Of a DNA stretch of 64,000 nucleotides, positions 34,483 to 44,150 are shown one piece after another. How positions within the stretch are numbered: position 1 is the stretch's first letter; each line of letters starts with the position of its first letter. The notes beneath the pieces are model-generated. The model was given only the letters and a program-made list of their open reading frames with translations. It made no database searches and was not told where the DNA came from. The DNA lies in contig NC_014758.1 of assembly GCF_000183405.1 (NCBI RefSeq), forward strand, positions 1,054,001-1,118,000, in the 5' to 3' direction. The translations under genes were made by a program, and so were the position numbers. The stretch comes from Calditerrivibrio nitroreducens DSM 19672 (GTDB lineage Bacteria; Chrysiogenota; Deferribacteres; Deferribacterales; Calditerrivibrionaceae).

Positions 34483-34511
34483 TTGACAATGATAAACTAT
34501 TCTATTAGAAT
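34483..34511 (+). promoter_or_regulatory. Promoter of the 34.6 kb histidine kinase
   Basis: TTGACA at 34483-34488, a 17-bp spacer and TAGAAT at 34506-34511. The expected transcript start is near 34518, which rules out the upstream TTG 34483 and ATG 34489 as start codons of the kinase. Confidence 0.7.
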
Positions 34512-34584
34512 CAAGAAAAATACACAATGTGAGGTTTTTCTGATTCGTAATTTTTTAAGTGGAAAATTGCTGGGGAATCGTGTA

Positions 34585-36501
34585 GTGAAATTTTTGATTT
34601 TAAAGCTTTTGTTGTTGTCAGCTGTTCTTTTATTATTTCTTAATATCAATTTACTTGTTGCAAAAGATTCCATAACCGTAGTAATAGACAACAATTATCC
34701 ACCATATAGTTACATAAATGAAAATGGAGATCTTGCTGGATTTAGTATCGATTTATGGAGAAAATTTGAAGAGAAAACAGGTATCAAAGTAACAATAATC
34801 GGTAAAGATTGGAATATTGCCCAGAAAGAAATGGAAGAAGGTAAATATGATATTATAGATACATTATTTAAAAATCCATCAAGGGAAAAGATATATGTAT
34901 TTACAAAACCTTATGAAGATGTAGACACACATATCTTTTACCATAAAAATATAACTGGTATCGCTGAAAATGCCAATCTTAAAGGGTTTCAGATTGCAAC
35001 TAAAAAAGGAGGAGCAACGGCTCAGTTTTTAAAAGATAACGGTTTTTCTAATATAAAAGAATATGGATCGGATGAAGAGATGATTAAAGCTGCCAGCAAA
35101 GGTGAAGTGATAGCCTTTGCGATTGGTAAAAATACGGGCTACTATTTCTTATATAAATATAAGATTCAAAATGATTTTAAAATCGTACCAAAACCCCTTT
35201 TCTCAAATAAATTGCATAGGGCAGCTCTGAAGAAAAATCAGAATTTAATAAATATTATAAATACTGGAATGGAAAAAATAAGTAATAAAGAGCTTGAAGA
35301 TTTAAAAGATAAATGGTTTGGGGTGTATCAGTTAAAACAGTTTAATTATAAGATCCTCATTTATGCCATCATTTTGCTTGCAATTGGAATTTTTATCCTA
35401 TTTATAATAAACTTTTTTCTCAATAAAGTTATAAAAAACAGAACCAAACAATTAGAAATGGAGAGAATAAAGTTTTTAAGCATATTTGACAACGCTGATC
35501 ATATGATAGCCCTTCTGGATAAAGATGGATATGTAATTGAAGCTAATAAAATTACCCTTGAAACAATGAAGATTTCAAAAGACCAGATAAATATGATGCA
35601 TCTTTCAAAACTACCACTTTTTGTCCACTCAAAACCTCTATCTGAAAAAATGAATTTAGGAATAGAGTATGTAAATCAAAATAGACATACAGCCAAAACA
35701 GATATTACAATAATTGATGCAGAAGGTAATGAAAAGTCATTTTCTTTATCTCTAACACCAATACTTATGGATAATGATATCAGATATATCATAGCGGAAG
35801 GTAAAGATATCTCTGAGTTTATTAAAATGACAAAGGAACTTGAACAATACAAGGCATCAAAAAACCTCGAGATGCTCGTATCTGGGCTTGCGCATGATTT
35901 CAATAACTTGTTAGCAGGTATAAGTAACTATCTAATAATCATAAAAGAAAAAAATAAAGATCCAGAAATAGAACTTCTTTTAGAAAGAACCCTGGCTGCA
36001 TACAAAAGGGCTGCAAACCTTGTAAAACAGATTTTATCATTCTCAAAAGGTATTCAGCTTAATTATAGCGATGTAGATATAGCTGATTTGATAAGACAAT
36101 CTTTAAGTTTAAACACTGCCGGTAAAAACGTTAAAACAAATTTAATAGATAATTATAATAAAAATATAAAGTGTGACCCAAATTTAATTTCTGAAGTATT
36201 TGATAATATTATAATTAATGCTTTGCAATCGACTACCGATAACGGAAAAATAGATATCTTATTAGAGCCATATAAAATAGATGATGTTGATTTTGTTTCT
36301 ATAAAGATCAAAGATAATGGCTGTGGTATACCAAGAGAAAAAATTGATAAGATTTTTCAACCACTCTACACTACAAAGTCCAAAGGCAGTGGGTTAGGTC
36401 TCTACATGGTAAAATTGATAGTTGAAAAACATGGTGGTATAATTAAAGTAGATTCTGAAGAGGGTAAAGGGACAACATTCCAGGTTATACTACCAGTATG
36501 A
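34585..36501 (+). CDS. Sensor histidine kinase with periplasmic solute-binding domain and PAS
   Basis: 638 residues from GTG 34585, with GGGGA 8 nt upstream. This start gives a clean signal sequence (MKFLILKLLLLSAVLLLFLN). Residues about 30-245 form an SBP_bac_3-like amino-acid-binding domain (NNYPPYSYINENGDLAGFSI, DIIDTLFKNPSREKIYVFTK). One membrane helix lies at about 255-280 and a PAS domain at about 295-405. The kinase core has H437 in SGLAHDFNNLLAGISNYL (NtrB-like) and HATPase motifs DNGCGIP and GSGLGLYM. It probably senses a small periplasmic ligand. No response regulator gene is adjacent, so it appears to be an orphan kinase. Confidence 0.92.
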   Translation: MKFLILKLLLLSAVLLLFLNINLLVAKDSITVVIDNNYPPYSYINENGDLAGFSIDLWRKFEEKTGIKVTIIGKDWNIAQKEMEEGKYDIIDTLFKNPSREKIYVFTKPYEDVDTHIFYHKNITGIAENANLKGFQIATKKGGATAQFLKDNGFSNIKEYGSDEEMIKAASKGEVIAFAIGKNTGYYFLYKYKIQNDFKIVPKPLFSNKLHRAALKKNQNLINIINTGMEKISNKELEDLKDKWFGVYQLKQFNYKILIYAIILLAIGIFILFIINFFLNKVIKNRTKQLEMERIKFLSIFDNADHMIALLDKDGYVIEANKITLETMKISKDQINMMHLSKLPLFVHSKPLSEKMNLGIEYVNQNRHTAKTDITIIDAEGNEKSFSLSLTPILMDNDIRYIIAEGKDISEFIKMTKELEQYKASKNLEMLVSGLAHDFNNLLAGISNYLIIIKEKNKDPEIELLLERTLAAYKRAANLVKQILSFSKGIQLNYSDVDIADLIRQSLSLNTAGKNVKTNLIDNYNKNIKCDPNLISEVFDNIIINALQSTTDNGKIDILLEPYKIDDVDFVSIKIKDNGCGIPREKIDKIFQPLYTTKSKGSGLGLYMVKLIVEKHGGIIKVDSEEGKGTTFQVILPV

Positions 36502-36532
36502 CGATTAGTTATAAAAGGGATCAAAACATAAT

Positions 36533-36555
36533 AAAAAAGCCGCCAAAGGCGGCTT
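36533..36555 (-). terminator. Intrinsic terminator of the rpsU operon
   Basis: On the minus strand AAGCCGCC, TTT, GGCGGCTT and then a T run. It follows the rpsU stop by 4 nt and also lies 30 nt after the converging kinase gene. Confidence 0.87.
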
Positions 36556-36559
36556 AATA

Positions 36560-36778
36560 TTAAAGGTATTTGTACTTTTCTTGAAGTTTACGGACAAGCT
36601 TCTGCTGCTTTCTTTTTGCCTTGAGGATTTTTCTTCTTTTTACCTCTGTGGGCTTTTCGTAGTAAGCATGCTTTTTAATTTCTCTGACAAGCCCTTCCCT
36701 TTCTACTTTTTTCTTAAGCAATTTCAGGGCCTGGTCAACATTTTCACCATCAACTTTTACTACAGCATTAATAGCCAA
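36560..36778 (-). CDS. rpsU: 30S ribosomal protein S21
   Basis: 72 residues. The start is TTG at 36778-36776, preceded by GGGGTGA. It shows the S21 pattern: VVKVDGENVDQALKLLKKKV, EREGLVREIKKHAYYEKPTE and KRRKILKAKRKQQ. S21 sits near the Shine-Dalgarno duplex on the 30S subunit. The gene follows lon by 21 nt and is the last of the stretch, with a terminator after it. Confidence 0.95.
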   Translation of the reverse strand: MAINAVVKVDGENVDQALKLLKKKVEREGLVREIKKHAYYEKPTEVKRRKILKAKRKQQKLVRKLQEKYKYL

Positions 36779-36799
36779 CTTAAATCACCCCATTTTTAT

Positions 36800-39106
36800 T
36801 TATTTTTTCAAAGTTAAATCTGCAACCTGGTCTATATCTTCAACAAAATAGACCTGAATTTTATTCATAACTTCTTTTGGTATTTCTGTCAAGTCTTTTT
36901 TGTTTTCAAATGGTAAAATTATTTTACTTATTCCAGAACGAACGGCTGCAAGGACCTTCTCTTTTATTCCACCAACAGGTAGTATTTTGCCTCGTAATAT
37001 TATTTCACCAGTCATAGCATAGCTATTATCCACCGGAATACCTGAAAATATAGAAAGCAATGCAATTGTAATTGTAATACCTGCCGATGGGCCATCTTTT
37101 GGTACTGCTCCTTCAGGAACATGTATGTGGATATCGTATTCTTTGAACTTATAAGAAGGTATCTGATATTTGTCGGATCTACTTTTCGCAACACTTAAAG
37201 CTATATTAACAGATTCCTTCATTACATCCCCAAGATGTCCAGTAATTATCAATTTTCCATTTCCTGGCAATAACGCCACTTCAATTTGTAAAATGTCACC
37301 GCCATATGGGGTCCAGGCCAGTCCGGTGGACACACCAATCTCCTTATTTTTTTTGGCAGTATCAAAAAGATACTTATGAGGTCCTAAATATTTTTCCACA
37401 ATTTTTTGATTTATATGAATTATTTCAATCTTTTTTCTTAAAATCTCCCTGATACCTTTTCTAATGATGGAAGCAATCTCCCTTTCAAGGTTTCTTACAC
37501 CTGCCTCTTTCGTGTAATGTCTGATGACATCCAGAATAGCACCATCGGTTATCTTGATTTTACCCTGAGCATTGTGTATCTTGAGCTGTTTTGGAATGAT
37601 GAAATCCTTTGCAATATGCAACTTCTCAAGCTCAGTATATCCTGATAGATTTATAACCTCCATTCTATCCCTGAGGGGATGGGGGATGGTGTCCAATCGA
37701 TTCGCTGTGGTAATAAAGAATACTTTTGATAGATCAAGCTCTACTTCAAGATAGTGATCCACAAAATTAATATTTTGCTCCGGATCAAGTGCTTCCAGAA
37801 GAGCAGATGCAGGATCACCTCTGAAATCGCTACTTAATTTATCTATCTCATCAAGGAGAAACACAGGGTTCATACTACCAGCTTTTTTTATCCCCTGAAC
37901 TATTTTGCCAGGTAGTGCACCTATGTATGTCCTTCTGTGGCCTCTTATCTCTGCCTCATCCCTCAAACCACCAAGACTGACCCTAACAAATCTTCTACCC
38001 AATGATTCTGCTATAGATTTGGCAAGTGAGGTTTTTCCGACGCCAGGAGGCCCCACAAAACAGATAATAGGACCTTTCAGATCATTTGCCAGCTGTTTTA
38101 CTGCAAGAAATTCAATTATCCTTTCTTTCACCTTTTCCAGACCAAAATGATCTCTATTTAAAATCTTTTCAGCTTCATCAAGATCATTTTTATCATCGGT
38201 ATAAACACCCCATGGAATACTGACAAGCCAATCCAGATAATTTCTTGATACGGTACTTTCAGCACTCACCACAGGCATAGATCTGAGTTTTTTAAGCTCC
38301 TTCAGGGCTTTATCTTTGATGGGCTGTGGCATAAGTGAATTTTTTATTTTAGATTCAAGTTCATTGTATTCTGCGTAATAATCTTCATCCCTGCCAAGCT
38401 CTTTATTAATAACCTTCAATTGTTCATTTAAAAAATACTCTTTTTGATTCTTGAGCATCTGATTTTTTACCTGAGCTTTTATCTTTTCATCCAACTTAAA
38501 AAGCTCTATTTCCAGTTGAAGATGCTCTATGATCTTTTCTATCTTGGATTCAATTGTTTCTGCCTCTAATATTTCTTGAACATCTTCCAGTTTGGTAAAA
38601 CAGTGAATGGTAATTGTGTAGACCTGTTTTTTTATATCTTCAAGTCCCAATATAGCTTTATATAGTTCAGGTGGTACTCTATTTGTTGTTTTTACAAACT
38701 TTTTGAAAGTATCAAGTAAAGACTCAACCATGTAATGAAAAAGCTTATTTTCAGAATAGCTATCTTCCACCTCTTCAACTTCCACAAATAGGGCATCTTT
38801 GGTATTTATAAAATTTATAATCCTACCCCTTTTGATACCCTCAAGAAGTACTTTATAAGATCCATCCTGCAGTCTTAATAATTGCAATACCTTGGCTATT
38901 ACACCCACATGATAGATATCCTCAAAAGTGGGATTTTCAATCTCAGAATTTTTTTGTAGGGATATGAAAACATTGTGGGATGAATCTTCAGCTATTTTAA
39001 ATGCATTTATAGACTTTTCTCTACCGATGTATACTGCATTAACAGTATAGGGAAGCAAGACAGCTTCCCTTAATGGTATCAATGGATATTGGCGAATATC
39101 TGGCAT
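36800..39106 (-). CDS. lon: ATP-dependent protease Lon
   Basis: 768 residues, full length. The N-terminal substrate domain (about 1-200), the AAA+ module with Walker A GPPGVGKTS and Walker B PVFLLDEIDKLS, and the C-terminal serine/lysine protease domain with catalytic S674 in PKDGPSAGITI are all present, plus the Lys of the EKVLAAVRSGI segment. It degrades misfolded and regulatory proteins in the cytoplasm. It lies 6 nt after clpX on the same strand, so protease genes tig-clpP-clpX-lon are arranged in one block. Confidence 0.98.
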   Translation of the reverse strand: MPDIRQYPLIPLREAVLLPYTVNAVYIGREKSINAFKIAEDSSHNVFISLQKNSEIENPTFEDIYHVGVIAKVLQLLRLQDGSYKVLLEGIKRGRIINFINTKDALFVEVEEVEDSYSENKLFHYMVESLLDTFKKFVKTTNRVPPELYKAILGLEDIKKQVYTITIHCFTKLEDVQEILEAETIESKIEKIIEHLQLEIELFKLDEKIKAQVKNQMLKNQKEYFLNEQLKVINKELGRDEDYYAEYNELESKIKNSLMPQPIKDKALKELKKLRSMPVVSAESTVSRNYLDWLVSIPWGVYTDDKNDLDEAEKILNRDHFGLEKVKERIIEFLAVKQLANDLKGPIICFVGPPGVGKTSLAKSIAESLGRRFVRVSLGGLRDEAEIRGHRRTYIGALPGKIVQGIKKAGSMNPVFLLDEIDKLSSDFRGDPASALLEALDPEQNINFVDHYLEVELDLSKVFFITTANRLDTIPHPLRDRMEVINLSGYTELEKLHIAKDFIIPKQLKIHNAQGKIKITDGAILDVIRHYTKEAGVRNLEREIASIIRKGIREILRKKIEIIHINQKIVEKYLGPHKYLFDTAKKNKEIGVSTGLAWTPYGGDILQIEVALLPGNGKLIITGHLGDVMKESVNIALSVAKSRSDKYQIPSYKFKEYDIHIHVPEGAVPKDGPSAGITITIALLSIFSGIPVDNSYAMTGEIILRGKILPVGGIKEKVLAAVRSGISKIILPFENKKDLTEIPKEVMNKIQVYFVEDIDQVADLTLKK

Positions 39107-39112
39107 GTTTAT

Positions 39113-40357
39113 TTAGGCGATACCTTTTTCTTTTTTATATATATAGAGAGGATCTGCTTTTTCCATAACAGTTTCCTCAGTAATAACACATTCAACCACA
39201 TCCTTCATCGAAGGGATCTTAAACATGATATCTGTCATTATCTCCTCAATTATAGCCCTTAATCCTCTTGCACCTGTTTTTCTCTCAATAGCTTTTTTTA
39301 CTATACTTCTCAAAGCACCATCGGTAAAGGTAAGCTCAACGTTGTCCATTCTAAAAAGCTCTTTGTACTGTTTAACGATAGAGTTCTTTGGTTCTACTAA
39401 AATCTTTACCAATGCATCTTCGTCGAGATCATCGAGAACAGCAACCACAGGTAGCCTTCCCACCAACTCAGGAATAAGACCATATTTTATAAGATCATCC
39501 GGCTGAACAAATTTCAATATATCAGATTTTGACATTTCATTGACAGATTTTCTATCTTCGTTACTTTTAAAGCCGAGTGATTTCTTGCCGATTCTTTGTT
39601 TAATAATTTCTGTAAGACCCTCAAAAGCTCCACCACATATAAAAAGTATATTTGTGGTATCCACCTGAATAAACTCCTGATTGGGGTGTTTTCTCCCACC
39701 CTGAGGTGGAACGTTTGCGATGGTGCCTTCGACGATTTTGAGCAATGCCTGCTGCACACCTTCTCCACTAACATCCCTTGTGATGGAAACATTTTCTGAT
39801 TTTCTGGATATCTTATCTATCTCATCGAGAAATACTATACCCCTCTGGGCTTTCTCCACATCAAAATCAGCCGCCTGAAGTAGTCTCAAAATAATATGCT
39901 CCACATCCTCACCCACATATCCAGCTTCGGTAAGTGTGGTGGCATCAGAGATGGCAAATGGGACATTCAAGGTCTTGGCAAGAGTCCTCGCCAATAAGGT
40001 CTTACCTGTTCCTGTGGCACCTATTAAAAGTATATTTGATTTTTCTATTTCTATATCATCCTTTGATTTGTAAAAGATCCTTTTGTAATGATTATACACC
40101 GCCACACTGAGGGTTTTCTTGGCGTCATCCTGACCTATAACATATTGATCTAAAACTTCTTTAATTTTATCAGGAGTTTTTAATTTAAGTTCTTTATCAT
40201 CTTTTGATTCGGTAGTTGCTTGCTCCTTTAGTATATCATCGCATATTCTCACACATTCATCACATATATATACATCTACACCAGCAATAAGCTTGTTTAC
40301 CTCATCTTGATGTCTGCCACAAAAGGAGCAATACATACCATCTTTCTTTTTTTTCAT
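39113..40357 (-). CDS. clpX: ATP-dependent Clp protease ATP-binding subunit ClpX
   Basis: 414 residues from ATG 40357. An ATG four codons earlier overlaps the GAGG ribosome site and is rejected. The N-terminal zinc-binding domain has C10, C13, C32 and C35 ([20 protein letters not shown]). The AAA+ domain has Walker A GATGTGKT at 113-120, Walker [12 protein letters not shown], and the sensor-type IGKKSLGF. The IGF-type loop that docks ClpP is visible as [11 protein letters not shown]. ClpX unfolds and feeds substrates to ClpP, encoded 55 nt upstream. Confidence 0.97.
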   Translation of the reverse strand: MKKKKDGMYCSFCGRHQDEVNKLIAGVDVYICDECVRICDDILKEQATTESKDDKELKLKTPDKIKEVLDQYVIGQDDAKKTLSVAVYNHYKRIFYKSKDDIEIEKSNILLIGATGTGKTLLARTLAKTLNVPFAISDATTLTEAGYVGEDVEHIILRLLQAADFDVEKAQRGIVFLDEIDKISRKSENVSITRDVSGEGVQQALLKIVEGTIANVPPQGGRKHPNQEFIQVDTTNILFICGGAFEGLTEIIKQRIGKKSLGFKSNEDRKSVNEMSKSDILKFVQPDDLIKYGLIPELVGRLPVVAVLDDLDEDALVKILVEPKNSIVKQYKELFRMDNVELTFTDGALRSIVKKAIERKTGARGLRAIIEEIMTDIMFKIPSMKDVVECVITEETVMEKADPLYIYKKEKGIA

Positions 40358-40412
40358 AAGATACCTCATTTAATAACTATAATTTAAAAAAATAATCTTT
40401 CAGGATAATTTT

Positions 40413-41000
40413 TCAAGCTCTCTTTTCGATAACCTCATCAATTAGCCCATAAGCTTTAGCTTCTTCGGCACTCATGAAAAAGTCTCTATCGCAATCAGCA
40501 TCTATCTGCTCAATAGGTTTGGATGTCCTTTCAGCTAATATCTCGTTGATCTTGCTTTTGAGTCTCAATATCTCTTTGGCCTGAATCTCTATATCTTTGG
40601 CCTGCCCCTGAAAACCACCCAATGGTTGATGAATCATTATCCTCGTGTTGGGAAGGGCAAATCTTTTCCCTTTCGCACCGCAAGCTAACAATACAGCCCC
40701 CATACTCGCCGCCTGGCCTATACAAATAGTAGATACATCAGGCTTGATATAGTTCATTGTATCGAATATAGCAAGGCCACTTGTTATTACTCCACCAGGA
40801 CTGTTGATGTATAGATATATATCTTTTTTCGGATCTTCAGCCTCAAGAAAAAGCATCTGAGCAACAATACTATTTGCCACCGTGTCGTCTATGGCAGTTC
40901 CCAAAAAAATTATTCTATCTTTTAAAAGACGCGAATATATGTCGTAAACTCTTTCCCCTCTACCTGTTTGCTCTATAACGTAAGGGATGTAATAACTCAT
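40413..41000 (-). CDS. clpP: ATP-dependent Clp protease proteolytic subunit
   Basis: 195 residues. Catalytic S99 ([11 protein letters not shown]) and H124 (IMIHQPLGG) are in their usual contexts, with the catalytic Asp in the [11 protein letters not shown] segment. [20 protein letters not shown] is the substrate-binding region. It forms the two-ring proteolytic chamber used by ClpX. It is 14 nt downstream of tig on the same strand. The length and N-terminus are standard, with no cleavable prosequence obvious beyond a short leader. Confidence 0.97.
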   Translation of the reverse strand: MSYYIPYVIEQTGRGERVYDIYSRLLKDRIIFLGTAIDDTVANSIVAQMLFLEAEDPKKDIYLYINSPGGVITSGLAIFDTMNYIKPDVSTICIGQAASMGAVLLACGAKGKRFALPNTRIMIHQPLGGFQGQAKDIEIQAKEILRLKSKINEILAERTSKPIEQIDADCDRDFFMSAEEAKAYGLIDEVIEKRA

Positions 41001-41014
41001 ATTTTACCTCTGTG

Positions 41015-42346
41015 TTATTTTACTTGTTCTCTTTCCCTGAGCTCTTTTAGAGTAATTGTTTTATCTGTTATGTTGTTTACAGAGCAGAGAAAATCATAAA
41101 TCTTATCCACCAGTACATTGTTTTTTATAGTGCTTATCGTACCATTTTTTATAGCAAGATCTCTGTATTCTTCGGGCTTCATCTTTAATGCTTCTGCATA
41201 CTCTGCAATCTTTTTGTCTAAATCTTCATCTGTGACTGCAATATTCTCCTTTTCTGCAATAGCATTAAGAAGTATTGCACCTTTCGTTTGAAGTATAGCC
41301 TGCTCTTTATACTGATCCTTAATTTTATCAGGATCAAAATTCAATGTCTTAGGATCTATACCATATGCCCTGCAATAGTTTTTTATTGCTCTGTCGGCAA
41401 GATTTCTACTTTGCTCATCGATCATCGATTGAGGAAGATCAAATGGATTTTCTTCTACAAGTTTTTTTATCAGGATATCATAGAAATTTTCTTTATTTAC
41501 GATCTCGGTCTCATCCATTATATCCTTTCTGATAGTTTCGATGAGCTTTTCAAGATTTTCCACATTAGGATCAACAGTTGTGGCAAATTCATCATTTAAA
41601 TCAGGTAATTTCTTATTTTTTATTTCATTGACCGTAACAGAAAAAGTAACCTCCTGGCCTGCAAGATCAGCTGCATGGTAATTTTCCGGGAAAGTAACAA
41701 CTATATCTTTAGTTTCACCCTTTTTCATCCCAATAATTCCGCTTTCAAATCCAGGTATAAATGTATTACTACCTATTTCAAGTGTATGGTTGTTTGCACT
41801 TCCACCCTCAAAAACTTCACCATTTTTCTTACCAACAAAATCTATAACAACCCTGTCACCCTCTTTTACTTCAGTGCCTTCAGGGGCTACTTCCCATATA
41901 GCATGCTGCTCTCTCAAGTTTTCCAGCACTTCGTTGATATCATCTTCAGTAACAACCCTAATCTCCCTTTCAAAATCGAAACCTTTGTAATTCTTTAGTT
42001 CGACTGAAGGATAAACATCAACATAGACTTTAAATGTGATAGGTTTATCATCTTCGAACACAACGTCTTTTACCATAGGTATATTAAGAGGGACAACTCC
42101 AGACTCCTTGATAGCCTTACTTATTGCTTCATTGATGGTTTCTTCGAGAGCCTGAACACTTAATTTATGCTTAAATTCTTTTCTAACCATATCTCTTGGT
42201 GCTTTACCCACTCTAAAACCAGGGAGCTTTACTGTTGGCATAATCTTTGATAATTGCTTCTCAAATGCCTCAGTGTAAGTTTCATAAGGCAATTCGATTT
42301 CTAATAACTTCTGAGAATTTTCTGCGTCTGTTAAATTAAACTTCAT
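41015..42346 (-). CDS. tig: Trigger factor
   Basis: 443 residues. The N-terminal ribosome-binding domain carries the signature GFRVGKAPRDMVRKEF (about 43-58). A central FKBP-type PPIase follows (about 150-240, KEGDRVVIDFVGKKNGEVFE, GFESGIIGMKKGETKDI). A helical C-terminal substrate-binding domain occupies about 255-443. It binds ribosomes near L23 and shields nascent chains. It heads the tig-clpP-clpX-lon stretch. Confidence 0.96.
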   Translation of the reverse strand: MKFNLTDAENSQKLLEIELPYETYTEAFEKQLSKIMPTVKLPGFRVGKAPRDMVRKEFKHKLSVQALEETINEAISKAIKESGVVPLNIPMVKDVVFEDDKPITFKVYVDVYPSVELKNYKGFDFEREIRVVTEDDINEVLENLREQHAIWEVAPEGTEVKEGDRVVIDFVGKKNGEVFEGGSANNHTLEIGSNTFIPGFESGIIGMKKGETKDIVVTFPENYHAADLAGQEVTFSVTVNEIKNKKLPDLNDEFATTVDPNVENLEKLIETIRKDIMDETEIVNKENFYDILIKKLVEENPFDLPQSMIDEQSRNLADRAIKNYCRAYGIDPKTLNFDPDKIKDQYKEQAILQTKGAILLNAIAEKENIAVTDEDLDKKIAEYAEALKMKPEEYRDLAIKNGTISTIKNNVLVDKIYDFLCSVNNITDKTITLKELREREQVK

Positions 42347-42404
42347 CGTTTACCCCTTTTTTCGAATGTTTTTACATGTATCATATTATTTAACAAGAAT
42401 AGAT

Positions 42405-42433
42405 TTTATAATTTGTTAATGGTATAAAGTCAA
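42405..42433 (-). promoter_or_regulatory. Promoter of the tig-clp block
   Basis: On the minus strand TTGACT (42433-42428), a 17-bp spacer and TATAAA (42410-42405), about 60 nt before the tig ATG. Confidence 0.65.
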
Positions 42434-42466
42434 GAACTTTTTGATTTTTATAGATTTAATTAAAAT

Positions 42467-42493
42467 AAAAAAAAAGCGGGGAAAAACCCCCGC
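42467..42493 (-). terminator. Intrinsic terminator of hsp20
   Basis: On the minus strand GCGGGG pairs with CCCCGC around a short loop and is followed by a long T run. It begins 3 nt past the hsp20 stop. Confidence 0.87.
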
Positions 42494-42495
42494 CA

Positions 42496-42945
42496 TTATT
42501 TTTCAATATTGATCTTAATTGCTTTAGGTTTAACCTCTTCCTGTTTGGGAAGTGTAATCTCCAGAACACCATTTTTGAAAGAGGCTTTAACATCCTCAAT
42601 CTTAATAGGTTTTGGAATAGAAATATGTCTAACAAAAGAACCTGAAAAACGCTCTTTGTGGTAGTAATTCTCCTTTTCGTCCACTTTTTCCTCTTCCTTC
42701 TTACCTTTGATACTCAAAATACCATTTTCAAAGTGGACTTCTATGTCATTTTCGGTGAAACCTGGTACATCAACCACTACCCTGAATGATTCATCATTTT
42801 CAGATAGATCAAGCTTTGGCATGAATGAAGTGGTGGCAAGATCTTTTGAAGAGAAGAATCTGCTAAAAATTTTGTTAATTTCGTCCTGAAGGGTAGAAAG
42901 TTCATTTAAAGTAGATGGAAAAGATGGTTTGAACCTCTCCAACAT
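42496..42945 (-). CDS. Small heat shock protein, Hsp20 / alpha-crystallin family
   Basis: 149 residues. The N-terminal arm (about 1-42) is followed by the alpha-crystallin beta sandwich (about 45-135), with FRVVVDVPGFTENDIEVHFE, the LSIKGKKEEEK strand and FKNGVLEITLPK near the end. It holds unfolding proteins in a refoldable state as large oligomers. It is monocistronic, with AGGAGGTG before the ATG and its own terminator. An imperfect palindrome lies in its upstream region. Confidence 0.96.
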   Translation of the reverse strand: MLERFKPSFPSTLNELSTLQDEINKIFSRFFSSKDLATTSFMPKLDLSENDESFRVVVDVPGFTENDIEVHFENGILSIKGKKEEEKVDEKENYYHKERFSGSFVRHISIPKPIKIEDVKASFKNGVLEITLPKQEEVKPKAIKINIEK

Positions 42946-42972
42946 ATCACACCTCCTACCTTATTAGTTTCT

Positions 42973-42998
42973 CTATAAGTTAATTTATAACTTTATAG
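42973..42998. promoter_or_regulatory. Imperfect inverted repeat upstream of hsp20
   Basis: CTATAAGTTA and TAACTTTATAG form an inverted repeat with one unpaired base, around a 5-nt centre. It lies about 28 bp before the hsp20 ATG. The inner half-sites AAGTTA and TAACTT are the same as those of the feoB palindrome. CTTGAAA (43010-43004), reading toward hsp20, may be a -35 box, but no matching -10 is convincing. Confidence 0.4.
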
Positions 42999-43025
42999 AA
43001 AAATTTCAAGGGCTATTTATACATC

Positions 43026-44090
43026 CTACTTTTTGTAATTTAATGGTACGTAATCACAAAAAGGCTCCTCTTTCATATAAGATCCATCCACCGCATATGC
43101 TCTGGCTCTACACCCACCACATACACCTAAGTATTTACACACCCCACATTTCCCTTCGTAAGCCTTAAAATTTCTTAAATCTGCAAAAAGCTTAGAGTTA
43201 TACCAGATATCTTTTAGCTTTTCTTTAAATACATTTCCAGCAGGAAATGGAAAATATGAGCATGGATACACATCCCCCTCAGAATTTATGAAACATATTG
43301 TCTGTCCGGCAATGCATCCTTTACCTCCGCCAGTTGAAAATGTAAGGCTGCGTCTATCAGTATCTCTTCCTTCCTGCTTACTTCTTTCATGCCAGATTCG
43401 ATAGTACTGAGGTGCACATGTGGGGCGGACAAGAATCTCGTTTTCATCCCTTTCCATTTCGTAATGCCAGTTTAATATCTTTTCATAATCTTCTTTGCTA
43501 ACAAGCTCATTCATTATATCTTCCCCCCTACCAGTGGGAACAATTAAAAACATATACCATGCTGTTGCCCCTAATGATTTTGCAAGTTTATACGTATTTT
43601 CTATATCATGCTGATTTCTTTTGGTAAACGAAGAATTTATTATAAATTGTATGTTGTATTTTTTAAATAGAGATACTGCATTCATTACACCCTCAAAAGC
43701 ACCAGCCTGACCTCTGAAATCATCGTGAATCTCTTTAGTAGAGCCATCAAGACTTAATGAGACAATCTTTATACCTGATTCTTTTATTTTTCTGCAAATT
43801 TCATCATTGACCAAAACACCATTTGTTGCCATGCACATACGAAAACCTTTTTCTGTGCCATAGTTTGCAATGTCAAAAAGATCTTTTCTTAAAAGAGGTT
43901 CTCCACCAGAAAGTACAATAACAGGTTTTGCAAACTCAGAGATATCATCCATTAACTTATAACATCTCTCTAAAGTAAATTTCCCTTCCGGAGAATGAAT
44001 ATCCGATGAAGACCTGCAATGAACACATTTAAGGTTGCATTTTGATGTAATCTCCCAAGCCATCCACTTTAATTCCCACTTGTTTTCCAT
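43026..44090 (-). CDS. Radical SAM/SPASM enzyme, AhbD/NirJ-like (probable heme synthesis)
   Basis: 354 residues from ATG 44090, which has GGAGA upstream; the longer frame to 44126 lacks one. The radical SAM cluster CxxxCxxC is C18, C22 and C25 ([10 protein letters not shown]). It continues with [31 protein letters not shown] and a C-terminal SPASM-type domain with cysteines in [27 protein letters not shown] and [19 protein letters not shown]. This layout matches AhbD and related NirJ/AhbC enzymes, which act on siroheme-derived tetrapyrroles in the alternative heme route. AhbC/AhbD genes usually cluster; no other heme gene is near here. The exact reaction is therefore uncertain. Confidence 0.78.
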   Translation of the reverse strand: MENKWELKWMAWEITSKCNLKCVHCRSSSDIHSPEGKFTLERCYKLMDDISEFAKPVIVLSGGEPLLRKDLFDIANYGTEKGFRMCMATNGVLVNDEICRKIKESGIKIVSLSLDGSTKEIHDDFRGQAGAFEGVMNAVSLFKKYNIQFIINSSFTKRNQHDIENTYKLAKSLGATAWYMFLIVPTGRGEDIMNELVSKEDYEKILNWHYEMERDENEILVRPTCAPQYYRIWHERSKQEGRDTDRRSLTFSTGGGKGCIAGQTICFINSEGDVYPCSYFPFPAGNVFKEKLKDIWYNSKLFADLRNFKAYEGKCGVCKYLGVCGGCRARAYAVDGSYMKEEPFCDYVPLNYKK

Positions 44091-44150
44091 AGTATCTCCA
44101 CAAATTTTTCTTAAAATATGTATCAAATAATTTATTAAAGCAATAGTTTT

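Noticed and set aside
34483-34584. TTG 34483 or ATG 34489 as the start of the periplasmic-binding kinase
   Set aside because: Both overlap or lie between the -35 (TTGACA) and -10 (TAGAAT) boxes, so neither codon would be on the mRNA. GTG 34585 has an SD and makes a clean signal peptide.
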